From the NCBI GenBank assembly GCA_900074885.1, contig FJUW01000014.1, positions 910,095 to 974,094 of the forward strand: a stretch of 64,000 nucleotides of DNA, written 5' to 3'. The translations under genes and the position numbers were made by a program. The notes beneath the pieces are model-generated. The model saw only the letters and a program-made list of their open reading frames with translations. It was not told the origin of the DNA and ran no database searches. This DNA is from Rhynchosporium graminicola. Its lineage: Eukaryota > Ascomycota > Leotiomycetes > Helotiales > Ploettnerulaceae. Numbering within the stretch: position 1 is the stretch's first letter; each line of letters begins with the position of its first letter. Positions 23,542 through 35,441 of the stretch are shown in pieces.

Positions 23542-25156
23542 ATGCCACTGAAACACAGTCAGGTCATCATCGTAGGAGCAGGTCCTTCTGGCCTGGTGCT
23601 TTCCCTACTTCTTGCAAAGGTGCCTAGCATTCGAGTCACACTCATAGATGCTGCATCGCAAGTGGACGATCGACCGCGAGCTGCTCAGTAAGTCTCATCC
23701 ACTCCGACAGACCTCGGAGCGAGGAAAGACGAGGCAATCTCGAACACCGTCAAGAGAGAGAAGAGAAATGCCGACTTGCTAATCTGATCCTACTTATAGT
23801 TATGCACCGTCTGCGATTCGCGTATTAGCCTCTGCAGGTGTCCTTCCAGATATTCGAGATCGTGGACTGATACCAGGTAATATGACATGGCGCAACATCA
23901 AGGGTGAAGCAATAACTAGCATCAAGAACGTCTCGCAACATCCTTATAACCCAGAAGCACTCACCGTACTACCTTTGGGTATGCTCGGTAAATTGTTACT
24001 TGAACACGTCGCAAGACAAAGCAATATCGAGGTCAGATGGAATGCAAAAGTAGTCGATGTTATAGATGGAGATAAAAAGGTCCAGGCTGTTATCGATCGA
24101 GGGGCAAAACACGGTGGTAATGAGCAGGTAGAAGGGGATTACCTTGTAGGCTGTGATGGGGCGACCAGCAGAGTGAGGAGGACCTTGTTTGGGAGTAGCT
24201 TTCCAGGCAAGACTTGGGATGCCCAGATCGTGGCTACGAATGTAAGTCATTGCCTTGAAGTCTTCGTTAAGTACTTCAGTACAAATCTCTGAACAGTCTT
24301 AGGTTTACTATCCTTTCGAGAAGTTCGGTTACGACGATGTTAATTTCGTAATTGATCCGGTGGATTACTACTTGTAAGTTTTAACAAGCAAATCACTTCG
24401 AGACCTAAGGATACAGCTGATCTCCGTTCGTAGGGCCGCCAAACTCACAACAGATGGCCTCTGTACGTTGTTCGGGAATCAATCATTCCATCCCCAAACG
24501 AGTTGTCTCGGGAGTGCTATATTCCTAAAGTGCTTCTAACACAGGCAAATATGGAAAAATGCTAACATCCGATCACTCAAGGGCGCGTTTCATATGGTGA
24601 AGACACATCCCTTACCCCAGAACAGGTAATCGCACACCAGCCTGCCAAATACGAGCGCATGCTCCCGGGCAACCCCAAGCCAGGCTCCTACAAACTTATG
24701 AACGTGGGTCCCTATCGTATTCACCAGAGATGCGCACCCTCATTTCGCGTCGGGCGTGTTCTACTCGCCGCCGACGCAGCGCATCTTTGCAATCCCTTTG
24801 GTGGGCTAGGTCTCACTGGGGGCCTCGTCGACGTTGGCGGTCTCGCCCAGTGTCTAGAAGGTATAGCACGTGGATTCGCAGGAGATGGGGTATTGGATCT
24901 CTACAGTAGTGTGAGGAGGAACATATGGGCGACCATCATCGATCCTATCAGTAGCGAAAACTTCTTGAGAGTCAGTGCAACCGATCCGGAAAAGGCTTTG
25001 ACGGATGATTCGTTTTTGGTGATGGTTGATGAGGCTGGAAAAGATGCGGAGAAGAGGAGGATTCTTGATGAAGGGGCTTATGATATTTGTCATGATTTCA
25101 GACAGTATTGGAAGGAAGGGTACCTTGAGGTTGGGCAGAAGGAGGCCAAGTTATAA
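23542..25156 (+). CDS. FAD-dependent monooxygenase (420 aa, 5 exons)
   Basis: A flavoprotein hydroxylase of the PheA/TfdB/UbiH-like family, which uses FAD and NAD(P)H to hydroxylate aromatic or related substrates; the substrate is not predictable. Exons: 23542-23687, 23800-24241, 24303-24373, 24434-24462, 24582-25156. All introns are GT-AG with GTAAGT or GTACGT donors, and the five exons sum to an exact 421 codons. The Rossmann fingerprint GAGPSGL lies at residues 12-18. The second FAD/NAD(P)H motif is YLVGCDGATSRVRR (about 173-186). The third FAD motif is LLAADAAHLCNPFGGLGLTG, where AADAAH replaces the usual GDAAH. The 29-nt fourth exon and the CTAAC branch before the last exon support the splice choice: it restores GLWRVSYGE. 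Length fits the short, thioredoxin-domain-free members. The gene converges with the MFS transporter 415 bp away, a common pairing in secondary-metabolite or detoxification loci. Confidence 0.92.
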
Positions 25157-25571
25157 GGGACAAGTATGCCTTTCAGGTGATTGTTGCAGGGACTTGGGAT
25201 TAGGTGTGATGTCGATAATCAGAAGAGACCATGCAATCACTGGCTAGAATAAATTGCTTCAATCCATGAACGACTTGTGCGCGGTAATTTTTGCACCGTT
25301 ATGGTTTGCGCCGTTGTGGTACGTTATCAAATCCTCAACAACGCGAGGATTTTCGGAGGAATGCCCATGATGAAGCAGTACGGTATGAGCACAACTTGAG
25401 CATTACATACTCGTAGAAGAAGTCCTCTCCAAAAATTTCTGATGATCTCGACTTCACACATTCACTATTTTCTTATTCCACTCCTGTGACCCCAAAAAGA
25501 GAACAAGAATACAACTCCATACTCGTAACCCAACTATTCCGCTACCTTATAAGTACTGTCCCATCATAAAC

Positions 25572-27873
25572 TCAATGCGTCAAAGTAGTCCCAGCAGTCT
25601 TCCTATGCATCCTCCCAACAAAAGACCTCGCCGTAAAAATACGGATTTTCTTTCCCGCAAACACGAAAATAAAAAGCGCGAGATTGTTCGCTAGCAGTAC
25701 AGCGACGAATATGCCTCCGATGACTACGGCGTATCCTCTGTCTAAGATCCAGTCGAGTAGATGGAGACCCATGCCGAAGGAGATGGCTTGTTTGCCGATG
25801 TTCATTGCGATGAGCATCTCGCTGGTGTTGGCTGTGTAGCTGTCGATTGCCTGGAGTGTGGATTATTGAGTTAGCTTGATGTTTCTGATGGTGGATGAAA
25901 AGAGATCCATCAATATCGGGGGAAAAAAGAGTGAACAGTTGTTCAAGATTAGGTCAGAACCATTATATTTTGTTAGGAGAAGTGTACTTACGTAGGCGAG
26001 CGTGAACGAAAAGTAGAAGTAGGCACCCCAATTGCACATCGCAACGCCAGCGAAATAGCCCATCCAGTGGAGATCTCTTTCCGCGGTGAGGCCGTACAGA
26101 AGGAGACCGGCCGGTGCAATGATCATAGCAGGCCACATAACACCCAGACGCATCTCTGCTTCCCGAATCCCGCCGTTCTTTCGAGTCAGGTGGGCGGCAA
26201 GTCGATCGGACGTGAACGTGAACGGAACAGCGAGGAAAAATCCAAGTGCATTGGCGATGGCAATGAGACCCGAATTAGTCTGTGACATTGCGTCAGTAGA
26301 TGCCATCGTCGATGGTGTGATGAAGACTTACTTGAGCCCAGTTGTAGGGTGGTGCGACGATCTTCAGAGGAAATGTGTAATTGAATGCCAGAGCACCGAG
26401 ACCGATATAGATTCCTAGAATTAGGCTTAGATAATGTCGAGAATGATTAATCAATTGAGACTTACCATAACTAGTAATTACCCAAAACACAGCCGGCACA
26501 AAGAACAACGTGAAAGGTCTGATCATAGTCATGAAGAACTCAGCTTCATGGTCGATACCGCTCCACGGCTTCAGTGTAGACAAGAAAGACTTGCGCAGTG
26601 GAACATGGAACGTGGCTGTTTCCGTACGTGTAAGATTTCCCTCTTTAAATTCCTTTTCGTTGGCATTATTCAGACTTGGAATAAGCGACGTTGGTAAGAT
26701 ACGTTTGTACATTGTTTCTTCGACGAAAATGAATGCGAGAATAAACAAGGCGCCGGCGAATGCTGCTTCAACGTAGAAATACAATCGCCAGGAGTAGCCG
26801 CCGGCAAGCACTGGTCATAGATTAGCTTCTAGTACTTTTAGGATGTGAAGGTCAGGGTCTGAAGTAGTGAATTCCTTTCATGACTATGGAAAGTATTGGA
26901 GAGCGGGAATCTCATACTGTATCCAGCGTATAACGGTCCTGTCGCACCGAGACAGAGACAAACTATTTTTCAGTCAGTGATATTCAACGGTAGATCCATT
27001 GGGATTTGGTTACCCGTGTAATAACCGATTCTTTTGCCACGTTCATGCAAGAAGAAGATATCGTTCACCAGCTGAACAGGGAGCGCCTCGCAGACTCCTG
27101 ATCCGAATGCGTGCAAGACTCGACATGTCATCAGCCCATTGAATGTCGTGCATCGAGAGGCACCTATCAGGCCGGCGATGAACTTGATACCATACTTAGT
27201 CACGGCTAAATTTCGAAATGGGGGATTCTGACGTACCAAAATTAGGCTTGCGAGCATCACAGGTCGCCTACCAAATGTGAGATAGGCAGGAACGAGGACC
27301 AGGGAGCCTATCCAGTATCAGAAGACGATGTACCACGGAGTGCGTACGTACCGAAACCAAAAGCAAGATTAGGATATGAGATCAGGCCAGAAGCTACACC
27401 AGGCGTAATATTGAATTCAGCTGAATAAATTCCGATGTAGACCGAAGGACCCACTAGGGCCGAGTTGCCAAGGAAGGAGTATAGCGAGCAGACAACAAGA
27501 ATCATATTCTTCTTGTAGGTAGGCCACTTGTCAAGAAGTCAGTAATAGCCCGAGATCTTTATACTGTCAGTTCATACTTGAAGCGGGTCATTGGGATCTT
27601 CAGCTGGGACTGGAAAAAGTGCCTGCCCATATCCAGTGTCATCCCCCTCTGCAAATCTATTTAGCAGGAGTCTCGATCCTGAGATATGTACACTGATTTA
27701 CCCGCTGCATTCAAGTTTACAGTTCCAGGTATGTCTTCTTCGTGGGCATGACTATCAGTTCAGCCTTAGCTCGAGTTTCTATGAGCAACCACATAAGAAT
27801 GACAAGATTCAGGGGACATGACCAACCTGTGGACAAGATGTCTTGGCTGGTGGATATCGATCTTTGGCTCCAT
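25572..27873 (-). CDS. MFS transporter (540 aa, 11 exons)
   Basis: A 12-helix proton-coupled transporter, probably DHA1-type, exporting drugs or metabolites across the plasma membrane. Exons: 27873-27827, 27751-27702, 27648-27578, 27526-27352, 27307-27237, 27182-27014, 26962-26918, 26810-26466, 26414-26332, 26279-25992, 25850-25572. Every junction is GT-AG and the exons sum to exactly 541 codons. The N-terminal 56 residues are cytosolic (DDTGYGQALFPVPAEDPNDP, a typical fungal MFS leader). The first helix is MILVVCSLYSFLGNSALVG. The loop after helix 2 has the FGRRPVM signature (motif A). A long central loop with FVEETMYKR and a Ser/Thr/Lys-rich stretch separates the halves. Helix 11 starts at YAIDSYTANTSEMLI, characteristic of this subfamily. 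Start chosen at MEPKID because it opens the only frame that links to exon 2; exon 1 is the least certain. Convergent with the monooxygenase gene. Confidence 0.9.
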
Positions 27874-29780
27874 ATTCCAGGCTCTCAAGGTGAAGTTCCA
27901 AGTGCCAATTAAACAACTCCACCAGTGAGTGACCTTTGAACAGTGAAGAACTCGTCTCAAAGATCGGGAAGAACAATTGTCACTAGCGTAAGGTTGATGG
28001 TTTTGATCTGGAAAATTAAAAAACGGATGAACTGCAGCGGGAAGTAGTAATGTTTCCTACCGGTGTTGCTAACTTTCGCGGCGGACGTATGCCGAGAGAC
28101 GCGGGACGGTTTCCCAGGTTCTCCAACCTCAATGTCTCCTCATGTTATAAGGTAGCCTCGATGAAAAGCGACGCTATCATCCAATCGAAAGAAAGTATCG
28201 CTTTGACCCATGGCTACACCCCTACATGTCCATGCATGGATGGCAATGCAAATACTGTCTCTATCTTCCACCCATGTCTGTATACCTGCCACTGGGGAAT
28301 TGATACTCCCCCTGCAATGACACCTTTGCTAGGAAATGATACTGAGCAATATATTCTTCTCCCCGAGATTATTATCATAAACTATCCAGTGGAGACGTCG
28401 ACCAGCCTGAGGTTTGGTGAAGATATTTTTCACATGTTCACTCATTATGATAACAGTCCTTCCTACCTACTGACTGTTGGTCAATAAAGTAAGCCTTCGG
28501 AAGAATATGCAATGCGAGTCAGACAAACCCCTGCCTGTAATATAAATTTCAAGACTGTGTGCTGGAGCTTGGTGCGCTAATAGTATATCCTTGATAAACG
28601 TAAAGGTAGTGTAACTAAGCTTAGTATTAATATCGAACATCTCTTAATCATGAACTATTCGGGACCGAGTTGAGAGATTTGAGAGCCATCAATTACAAAC
28701 CAGGGGCAATGAAACCGGATTGATAGACTCCGGACTCCGCGGCTCAGAAATTTCAATGCCCTGCCCGGTACTACAGTTTGAGTCGAGCAAAATCCAGTCA
28801 TTGAAGACGACATTTTAGAGTTGAGAAATGACGAGACTATTTGCGAGCGAGACCAGGCTAGAGACGATCGAAGTCCACAACTCGAAATTATAGCCACAGC
28901 CTTGTCTCGTGTACCCCTCTAAGACCACCGAGCATCTTGATGACTTTTGTCACAAACTAGTTGTCTGAGATCCTGATTTCACTTTAAGTGCTCACCAATC
29001 GCTTCGTCGAGGGATTTTACACAGCCTTGTTACTCGTAATGATTGCGTCACTTTATAGCGGCCAGAACAACAGTAAATAAATAACGGATCGTCGATAAGA
29101 TAATTCACTAGTCAGTCGCGTATATAATAGCGTCTTTTGAGCCGCATAGCAAGATTCCAAATTGAACAAAAGCTCCGTGACCGTCCTCACTACTGACGGC
29201 GTATCCGACGAGGTTGCTTCTAGAACTACACTTCTCTCATAAAACCAGAAAAAGGGCAGCCTATCGTACACCTCGATAAGGGATGTAAGTTGTTGATTTG
29301 ATCAATTGAAGTTGTATTAATCACTACAATTCTAGCAGCAGCTCGTCAGATACCTGGCCATTTTATAGCGGCAGGATTAGAGAATTCTCGGCCGGGTATG
29401 CGTCGTACTATAATAAAACTGGACCAAACACTGAAGAAATCTAGCACGGTGACTATGAGCATATGTTGCAAGATACATCAGCTCAACCAACGGTTTGGGC
29501 TTTGGGCTCCCCTATGAGCTCAAAATAGGATAGTTTTGTGCTTGTCTTGGTACCGAAATACTTTCCTAAAACTTCATTAAGGCCATCTGATAGCTGAGAC
29601 GATGGTCTGCATGAACGGAGTAAAATTGGCAGCGTATGGTCTCCTGGGGAGAAACACAAAGATTCAGTAGATTTTGTTTGACTAAGAACAAGAGCAAGGT
29701 CATTGTTTTGCACCGATTTCCAAGGTGAAAGCAAGGATATGCAGTCGAGCCATCAGCAAGTCCGTGAGAGATCAGGTGAA
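27874..29780. other. Intergenic between MFS gene and HET relict
   Basis: Contains the MFS upstream region. A 145-codon plus-strand open stretch (28050-28487) has no recognisable domain or splice partners and is not called. Minus-strand open stretches at 29053-29271 and 29483-29734 could be further decayed parts of the HET relict, but I see no diagnostic motif in them. Confidence 0.4.
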
Positions 29781-29799
29781 TTATTAGTGATTGACAGTA

Positions 29800-30060
29800 T
29801 TCTAGGTTTAAGATCTGCCCTCCAGGCTCGTCTTAATTCTTGCAATACCACTAAAGAGAATCGTTCTTCTTTTCACCATTTTTGGATAGTTGCGCAGAGC
29901 ATCCGCCCAAATGAGAGATTTCCTCGTTTGAATCTCGCATATAACCCGAGGCTGAGTCTGGGTTGACAGTGACGGGAAATTCGTGGCCATTGAGGAGAAT
30001 TTGGTGGTTCCAGCAAATCCACAGGTGTATAATAGAGCAGCATATGGTTTGAGAAGATCT
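29800..30060 (-). pseudogene. HET-domain (heterokaryon incompatibility) relict
   Basis: HET domains trigger cell death after fusion of incompatible hyphae. Their diagnostic motifs appear here in order but in shifting frames. First YAALLYTCG (compare the family's A-L-S-Y-x-W-G) near 30044-30018. Then, in another frame, ILLNGHEFPVTVNPDSA (family: I..NG....V..NL..AL) near 30003-29950. Then, back in the first frame, SLIWADALRNY (family: lWIDAlCINQ) near 29925-29893. Then, shifted again, NGEKKND (family: D..Ek..Q). At least three small indels therefore break the gene. The intact length would be 500 or more residues, and only the N-terminal domain is visible. No start codon or flanking exons are preserved. 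Confidence 0.7.
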
Positions 30061-30520
30061 TGGCCGCATTCTTGTGATGTAGCGAGGACAATAGAGAGAT
30101 TTTGACTACCTATTCAAGCTCGGGATTAGGCTTCAGTTCAAGAAGTGAATACCATCGCTCTTATCAAAGGTGCGATACATATCATTCTTTCTATCTGTCG
30201 TGATGACGAACGAAGGAACTAGGAAAGGTTTCTAGATATGGCGGACGTCTGCGGATAGAAGGCGAAGACGACTGCAACATGAAATCTCACGGGCCAACTT
30301 TTAGTCAGCTGACTTGATTGTGACGAGGACTCGAATACAACAACGGAAAGCCCCTCTGACTCGGCTTGGCTCATGTGACATATCCAAAGGTGTTTATTCG
30401 TTAAAAATTATTGATTCAACTATGGGAGATCAAAATTTCAAGCAGACGATCGAGTTGCGTGATTGTGCAAACGGTCCCTGCTAAAGGGTCGGCAACAGCG
30501 CCCATCGCTGAACTTGGCCC
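30061..30520. other. Intergenic
   Basis: Short spacer between the HET relict and the deoxyribosyltransferase-like gene; nothing recognised. Confidence 0.4.
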
Positions 30521-31033
30521 CTAAAAATCCTTGATGGCCCCTATCTCACCCAAGATTTCCACCACACGATCCGCCAATTGCGCTACATTAGCAACAACCT
30601 CAACCCCATACCTCTGGCAAACGATCTGTACATTTCCTCTCTTGTAGTATCCCTTCGGACACGCAACAACCATTTTCTTCTCTTTCGCAAAAAGTCCCAA
30701 TTCCATCAGTGTGATTGGCGCTGGTGATTCCGGGTTGAAATATACCGCGACGATATCAGCAGCTTCCATCGCATCCAGCTCCCAGTTCACCTGTTCACGG
30801 AAAGGCGCGAAGTCAACGTCCTCTCTCCAAGTGGAATCCCAGTCTGTTCGATGAGGATTGAGGATCGTGACGGGAAGATGGGAGAGTGCGGCTATGAGTA
30901 GTGATTGCCATGTCGCGGTTGGCCTGTCGATGGAGCCTGAGAGGAAGATTGTTGGTCGTTCTTTGGTGTAGGCGTTTGGAGCCATCACGATACGACATCT
31001 TGGAAGCACTAGATCAAGGACCGGCGAGGTCAT
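30521..31033 (-). CDS. Nucleoside 2-deoxyribosyltransferase-like protein (170 aa)
   Basis: A member of the nucleoside 2-deoxyribosyltransferase-like family (Nuc_deoxyri_tr2 type), related to enzymes that exchange or hydrolyse the base of deoxynucleosides; whether this fungal protein does so is not established. The fold signature is clear: IFLSGSID (residues 29-36), the first strand and phosphate-side loop; ILNPHRTDWD (57-66); VNWELDAMEAADIVAVYF (82-99); and ITLMELGLFA (107-116), where Glu111 matches the catalytic glutamate of the family. One exon. ATG 31033 gives about 28 residues before the core; an alternative in-frame ATG at 30985 gives 12. No signal peptide, so cytosolic. Confidence 0.85.
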   Translation of the reverse strand: MTSPVLDLVLPRCRIVMAPNAYTKERPTIFLSGSIDRPTATWQSLLIAALSHLPVTILNPHRTDWDSTWREDVDFAPFREQVNWELDAMEAADIVAVYFNPESPAPITLMELGLFAKEKKMVVACPKGYYKRGNVQIVCQRYGVEVVANVAQLADRVVEILGEIGAIKDF

Positions 31034-32735
31034 ATTGATATCTTCAGATCACGAGTGTGTATTTAACGATTTCAGTGCTCTATATGAGTGAATATTTCCG
31101 ATTGTCTGATGAAGAAAATTGTTGGAGATGGAAGAGAAGAGACATTGCGAAGAAGCTGGAGATCGGGCTGCAGGTTACTCCCTGCCTCGGGCGATTGAAA
31201 CCACACATGTGTGCACTGTGAGGCTGGAGGTATCTTCGGTGAGAAGATCACGAGACATTTCTGTTCTGAGCTAAAGATACCCGTTTCTACCTCAGCTGCG
31301 AGGTAAGACGCCGTGAGCTGTATTCGCCTCTCCATGCAGAGTATATGATCCTAAACGAGCTTCTGCTTAGTGATCTTTATTTGACTTCCGTGTAGCCAAA
31401 GGTACCGGAAACAAGCACACACACAATTATCGATGTTTCGACAGCTATCTGCTCTCTGCCATAATTCGGACTCTGCCTTTGAGAGCCACAATGCATAGCG
31501 ATCACCTTTGGAGAGACATCGTTGTTCCCAAACACCAGGCTCCGCCGACCCGACGCTATTATTACGTTTTGGTGCGTGAATTCTGTCGGAAGATTGCCAT
31601 GTATCATCAGGACAAACCTCTTGCAGGTTTTACAAAATCAACGAAATGAGGCGCAAAAAGGTTCGCACGATGATAATGGGAGTGAGCTTCATTGATTTGC
31701 AATCCAAGAAGAAGATATTTTGCTCCACCCAATCAGTGAGTTCACCCCTCAGCGCTTACCGAAACTGGGGGCTTGAACAGGCATCAGATAAGACCGCGAC
31801 GATTCGAGGGTCTTCAAGGAACAACCTTGTTTGGAAGAAGAATGCTTGTACTCTTCTTTTCATTCCGTGGTACGAAGAAACCCTTCCAGCAGTACTGTAG
31901 AGCGGTCCGATCCGCTGTCAAGGGCATGTCACGATCTCCAACTTGCATTCGAATCCAATTTCATCCCCAGGCATTCGATATTTCCATCTGAATTTAACGA
32001 ATACTGCAATTCTGATCCAGATAATCTACAGTCTGAACTCGAGGCTAGGATTGAGCATCTTGCCAAAGGATCCGTCAATCTGAAACCGCTTCTCCAATCG
32101 GGCTATCCCGGCGTTCTAAGCGCTGACATCGCACAAGGGCCAGATCTGTAGCCGCGCACAGCGCTGTGCCACCCTCTGATCTAGATCGTATCATTCGCCA
32201 ATCTCGTGCTCCATGGTCTCTCACATGGTGGATCCGATTTTTTTTCGAAATTTTGCCTCTTCGGGCCTCACATTCTCGTCCCAGGACAGCACTCGCGGTA
32301 GGTAATGTGTTGACATACTGAAAAGATCAGAATGGTAAAGCTTCAATGGTTCGATGAGTGCAGCGAGTCAGCATCCAATTCGGATATATAACAACGGACA
32401 CATGGCTTTTTCCTACCCTCAATTTTATTACATTATCTTCTCTTGACTCCAATGACAATTGCGTTGCCGCCGCTAGTCGCGTATTTAGCATGCAGGGGAT
32501 GGTCGTGGTTTGAGCTGCCCAGAATAGTATGTTTTGGGCGCCAGCGATATTATGTTGGTCAGAGGAAGAGGCTAACATATTCATGCTTATTACTTCTGTT
32601 CGTTCTTCCTTGGTTTGTGTTCAGGTTCTTGACCCTCTTCTGCCTCAGAGGCTGGGCCTCTGTCCTCTATCCGGTTAACAAATAATATTTCTTGTCGCGT
32701 GCAGTTTCCTCTAGTATTTGGCTTTCAAACTAATA
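31034..32735. other. Intergenic with possible decayed coding sequence
   Basis: Three consecutive plus-strand open stretches between 31646 and 32151 pass from one frame to the next and have protein-like composition, so a decayed gene is possible, but no domain is recognised. A hydrophobic open stretch (about 32582-32670, containing CLLLLFVLPWFVFRFLTLFC) could be an upstream exon or signal sequence of the gene starting at 32736; I could not fix a splice path. Confidence 0.3.
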
Positions 32736-34087
32736 ATGGACACCTTCGAAACTTCTGGTACTATACTATCGAGAGCCGATGTAGTACTGACCAATTTGTT
32801 TCTGAACCCTCCAAAGACAGGGGCCAATGGACCAGACAATACAGAATTTTCAATCGGTACACAACAACAGCTGCGTTGGAAAACCAACATCACGAGTTAC
32901 GATTTGATGCTATACCAGCAATTGGGTTGTGGGGACAAGAGCTGTATAAATGGGCCATTCTTAATCGCAGGTAAGCTTCCACGGGATGGTCCATAAATGA
33001 CCATTGTTGAGCGAACTGTGGAGTTGAGATCCTGTGAGTTGAGATTCAAAACTGAATGATCCCAGATAATCTTACAAACGAGACGAAAAGTTGGGATTGG
33101 CAGGTGACGACAGGATCTTTGACGCTGAAGCCGACCAACACTTTTTTTCTTCGAGTGCGAGATGCCAAGGATGAATCGAATTTATTCGACTCGAGTACCC
33201 TCGACTTCACATCTTCTGGACCAGCCGGAGGAGACAGTCCTTCCGCCCCTTCTGTCACAACTTCTTCGACACCTTCTCCAAAATTGTCTTCGACGCCTAT
33301 ACCAAAGCCTACTTCACCAGTTTCAACTAAACCGACAACCACAATTGCCGTTACGACTTCTTCTACTCCGAGCGCTTCGGTATCCAGGGCATCTTCAACG
33401 AGTGTCCCACCTGCTAGTCCGACTATTTTCATCTCCTCGACAACCATCGCAGACCCGACTTCCATTTCGACAGCCCTTCCAACTTCAACGGCAATACCCG
33501 CACCTCCCAAGGGCGGCTCCTCACCAGCCACCAAAGTAGGCATAGCCATAGGCGTGACTCTCTTAGTAGTCATTGCCATATTCTTAGGCTGGTATGTCAA
33601 TCGAAGACGAAAGGCCAGATCCAGGAAGTCGTCGCTTCAAACATCCGAGACTCCGTCTCCTGCGGATCCGGCGCAGCTTTCCGGACCTCACGAACTCCAC
33701 GTCCCAGGATGGGGAGAGCAGAGACCAATTGTACCTTTCACTCCACGTGAACTGCATGGAAATGGGAAGTTCGATGCTGTCAAAGGTGTGCGTGAACTTG
33801 AGGCTTGGGAGAAGCCTGGTGAGCTTGGAAATAGAAATTTAGATGATTTTGAGGGTATGCGCGAGCTTGAGGCGTGGGATAAGCCTGGTGAGCTTGGAGA
33901 TGTGAAGTTGGATGATTTCGAGTATGTGCGCGAGCTCGAGACTTGGGAAAGGCCCGGTGAGCTTGGAAATAGGAATTTAGATGATTTCGAGGGCGTGCGC
34001 GAGCTTGAGGCGCGGGAAAGGCCTGCTGAGCTTGGGGATTGGAGGAGATCTGGTATCAAGTCTGGGATTTATGAATTAGAGTCGTAG
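32736..34087 (+). CDS. Single-pass membrane protein with Ser/Thr-rich ectodomain and 23-aa cytoplasmic repeats
   Basis: Likely a cell-surface protein of the type with a small beta-sandwich-like head (motif NPP..G......F..G.....W.T), Ser/Thr/Pro stalk and one transmembrane helix, common in filamentous ascomycetes; function unknown. Exons 32736-32970 and 33066-34087, with a GTAAGC donor and CAG acceptor. The head is seen as LFLNPPKTG, FSIGTQQQLRWKTN, LYQQLGCGDKSC and SWDWQVTT. The stalk is Ser/Thr/Pro-rich (about residues 125-232) and probably O-glycosylated. The membrane segment is GIAIGVTLLVVIAIFLGWYV (about 237-256), followed by the basic stop-transfer NRRRKARSRK. The cytoplasmic tail has nearly four tandem 23-residue repeats (VRELEAWEKPGELGNRNLDD and variants). 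The start shown lacks a signal peptide, so a 5' exon is probably missing. Confidence 0.72.
33785..34042 (+). repeat. Coding tandem repeat, 69-bp period
   Basis: Nearly four head-to-tail 69-bp units within the cytoplasmic tail. Each encodes 23 residues built on (G/Y)-V/M-R-E-L-E and P-G-E-L-G. Units 1 and 3 and units 2 and 4 share details, and the reading frame is kept, so selection or recent duplication is likely. Confidence 0.8.
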
Positions 34088-34566
34088 TATGCATGAGCCT
34101 AGAAATATTACACGAATTAATTGATAACCGCTTGACCTCTCGCAAAGTAGGAATTGTGGTATTCTTCGATCACCATTTTATGCTTTTCGCCAGTATTGGA
34201 GCTTTAACTTGAGCCGTCTAACAATAGGTCAGAGGAACCGGTGTCGAAATAGCGGAATTCAAAACATATTGTGAAAAATTGACAAAATCTGGGACTAGAG
34301 CTATGTTAATCACTCTGTGGCTGGGGCCAATATTCGCAACTTTGGTGTATGCAATACCCCTCCGCCTTTTAAGTCACGTCCTACAGCAATAATCCGCCAT
34401 TTTACAAACATTCACAGCTTTGAATACAATTATCAGGACGCTGAATCATACCAGAGCATCACTCACTATGACTGTAAATCTCTTTCATGAATTAAACACT
34501 CCTTGGCTTTAAAACCCACTGTACCCTCTCACAATATCTCTATTTCTGCATTTTCCCATCTCCGTA
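34088..34566. other. Intergenic
   Basis: Spacer and presumed upstream region of the gene at 34567. Nothing recognised. Confidence 0.4.
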
Positions 34567-35031
34567 ATGTCAGCCAGCCAGCAAGCAAGCGTCAACAAAG
34601 ACCCAGCCGCTGCACCCCCAAATCCTCTAGCATATCCTCGAAAGAACAAATGGCTCCAAGATGACGGTCTGTAAGACCTCTCTCTCTCTCTCTCCTCTCC
34701 CTTCTCCAACTAAATCATACCAGGCCATCTAGTCGGCCTCGTGCGACGCAAAGGCAAAAAGGACAGGACGAATTACAACGTAAAGCTAGATGCTCAATTC
34801 GGGAAATTTGCGCCTGAGGATTGGGACCCTTTACTCCCTCCCCTCACGGAGAAAAAGAAAAAAGAGAAGGAGAAGAAGAGCACGAGTGGGAGTGGGAGTA
34901 GTTCGAGTTCATCGGGTAGTGGTAAGGATGACAAAGAGGGACTCTTGGGAAAGTTGATGTTCTGGAAGAAGAAAGGGAAAGTGGAAGGGAAGAGGAAGGG
35001 CAAGGCGACAGGTGGAATTTCAGTGACATGA
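34567..35031 (+). CDS. Small Lys/Ser-rich protein (135 aa, 2 exons)
   Basis: Function unknown. Exon 1 is 34567-34666 and exon 2 is 34724-35031. The 57-nt intron carries a CT-rich tract, a CAACTAAAT branch site and a CAG acceptor, and joins residue 33 into the motif WLQDDGHLVGLVRRKGKKDR. The N-terminal half (residues 1-70) is the recognisable core: AYPRKNKWLQDDG, then RTNYNVKLDAQFG. The rest is a low-complexity linker of Lys/Glu and Ser/Gly (about 80-110) and a basic tail around LLGKLMFWKKKGK. There is no signal peptide or membrane helix. The basic, tryptophan-containing tail could bind membranes or nucleic acid, but that is only inference. Confidence 0.7.
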
Positions 35032-35441
35032 ACCATGATTGTAATGTTGATAGAGTAGAAAATAAAATAACGTCGATATGCTAGAGTCTTAAGATGCCTC
35101 GATGTGCAGATGCTAGCACAGTCATGGTCTTTCGTTTGATTTTGATGTGGAGGGGAAGACTCTTGTGAAAGCGTAGAGGTTCTGACATGTAATTAAAAAT
35201 GTATGATTCCAAAGATTCAAAGTAAAAACCTACACGCCAGTGGAGCGGTAGCCAGAGCCATTTGATTCAATCCGACGTGTACGAAAGGGACTTTGCAGTG
35301 GGTCTCGTACAGCACTATGTCTATTGGCTATACATCAAAGCTACGGGGCTAACTTTAAGAATTCGGCACTGTTCATTGGAAAATTCTACCTTGCAATCAC
35401 TAGATCTAGTGTAACATCCAGTTCCTGCGAACTAACATATT

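Noticed and set aside
23542..27873. Secondary-metabolite gene cluster
   Set aside because: No polyketide synthase, peptide synthetase, terpene synthase, P450 or cluster regulator is visible in the window; two genes are not enough.
28050..28487. 145-codon plus-strand open stretch upstream of the MFS gene
   Set aside because: No recognisable domain, no splice signals that extend it, and low-complexity-free but random-looking composition; a chance frame is likely.
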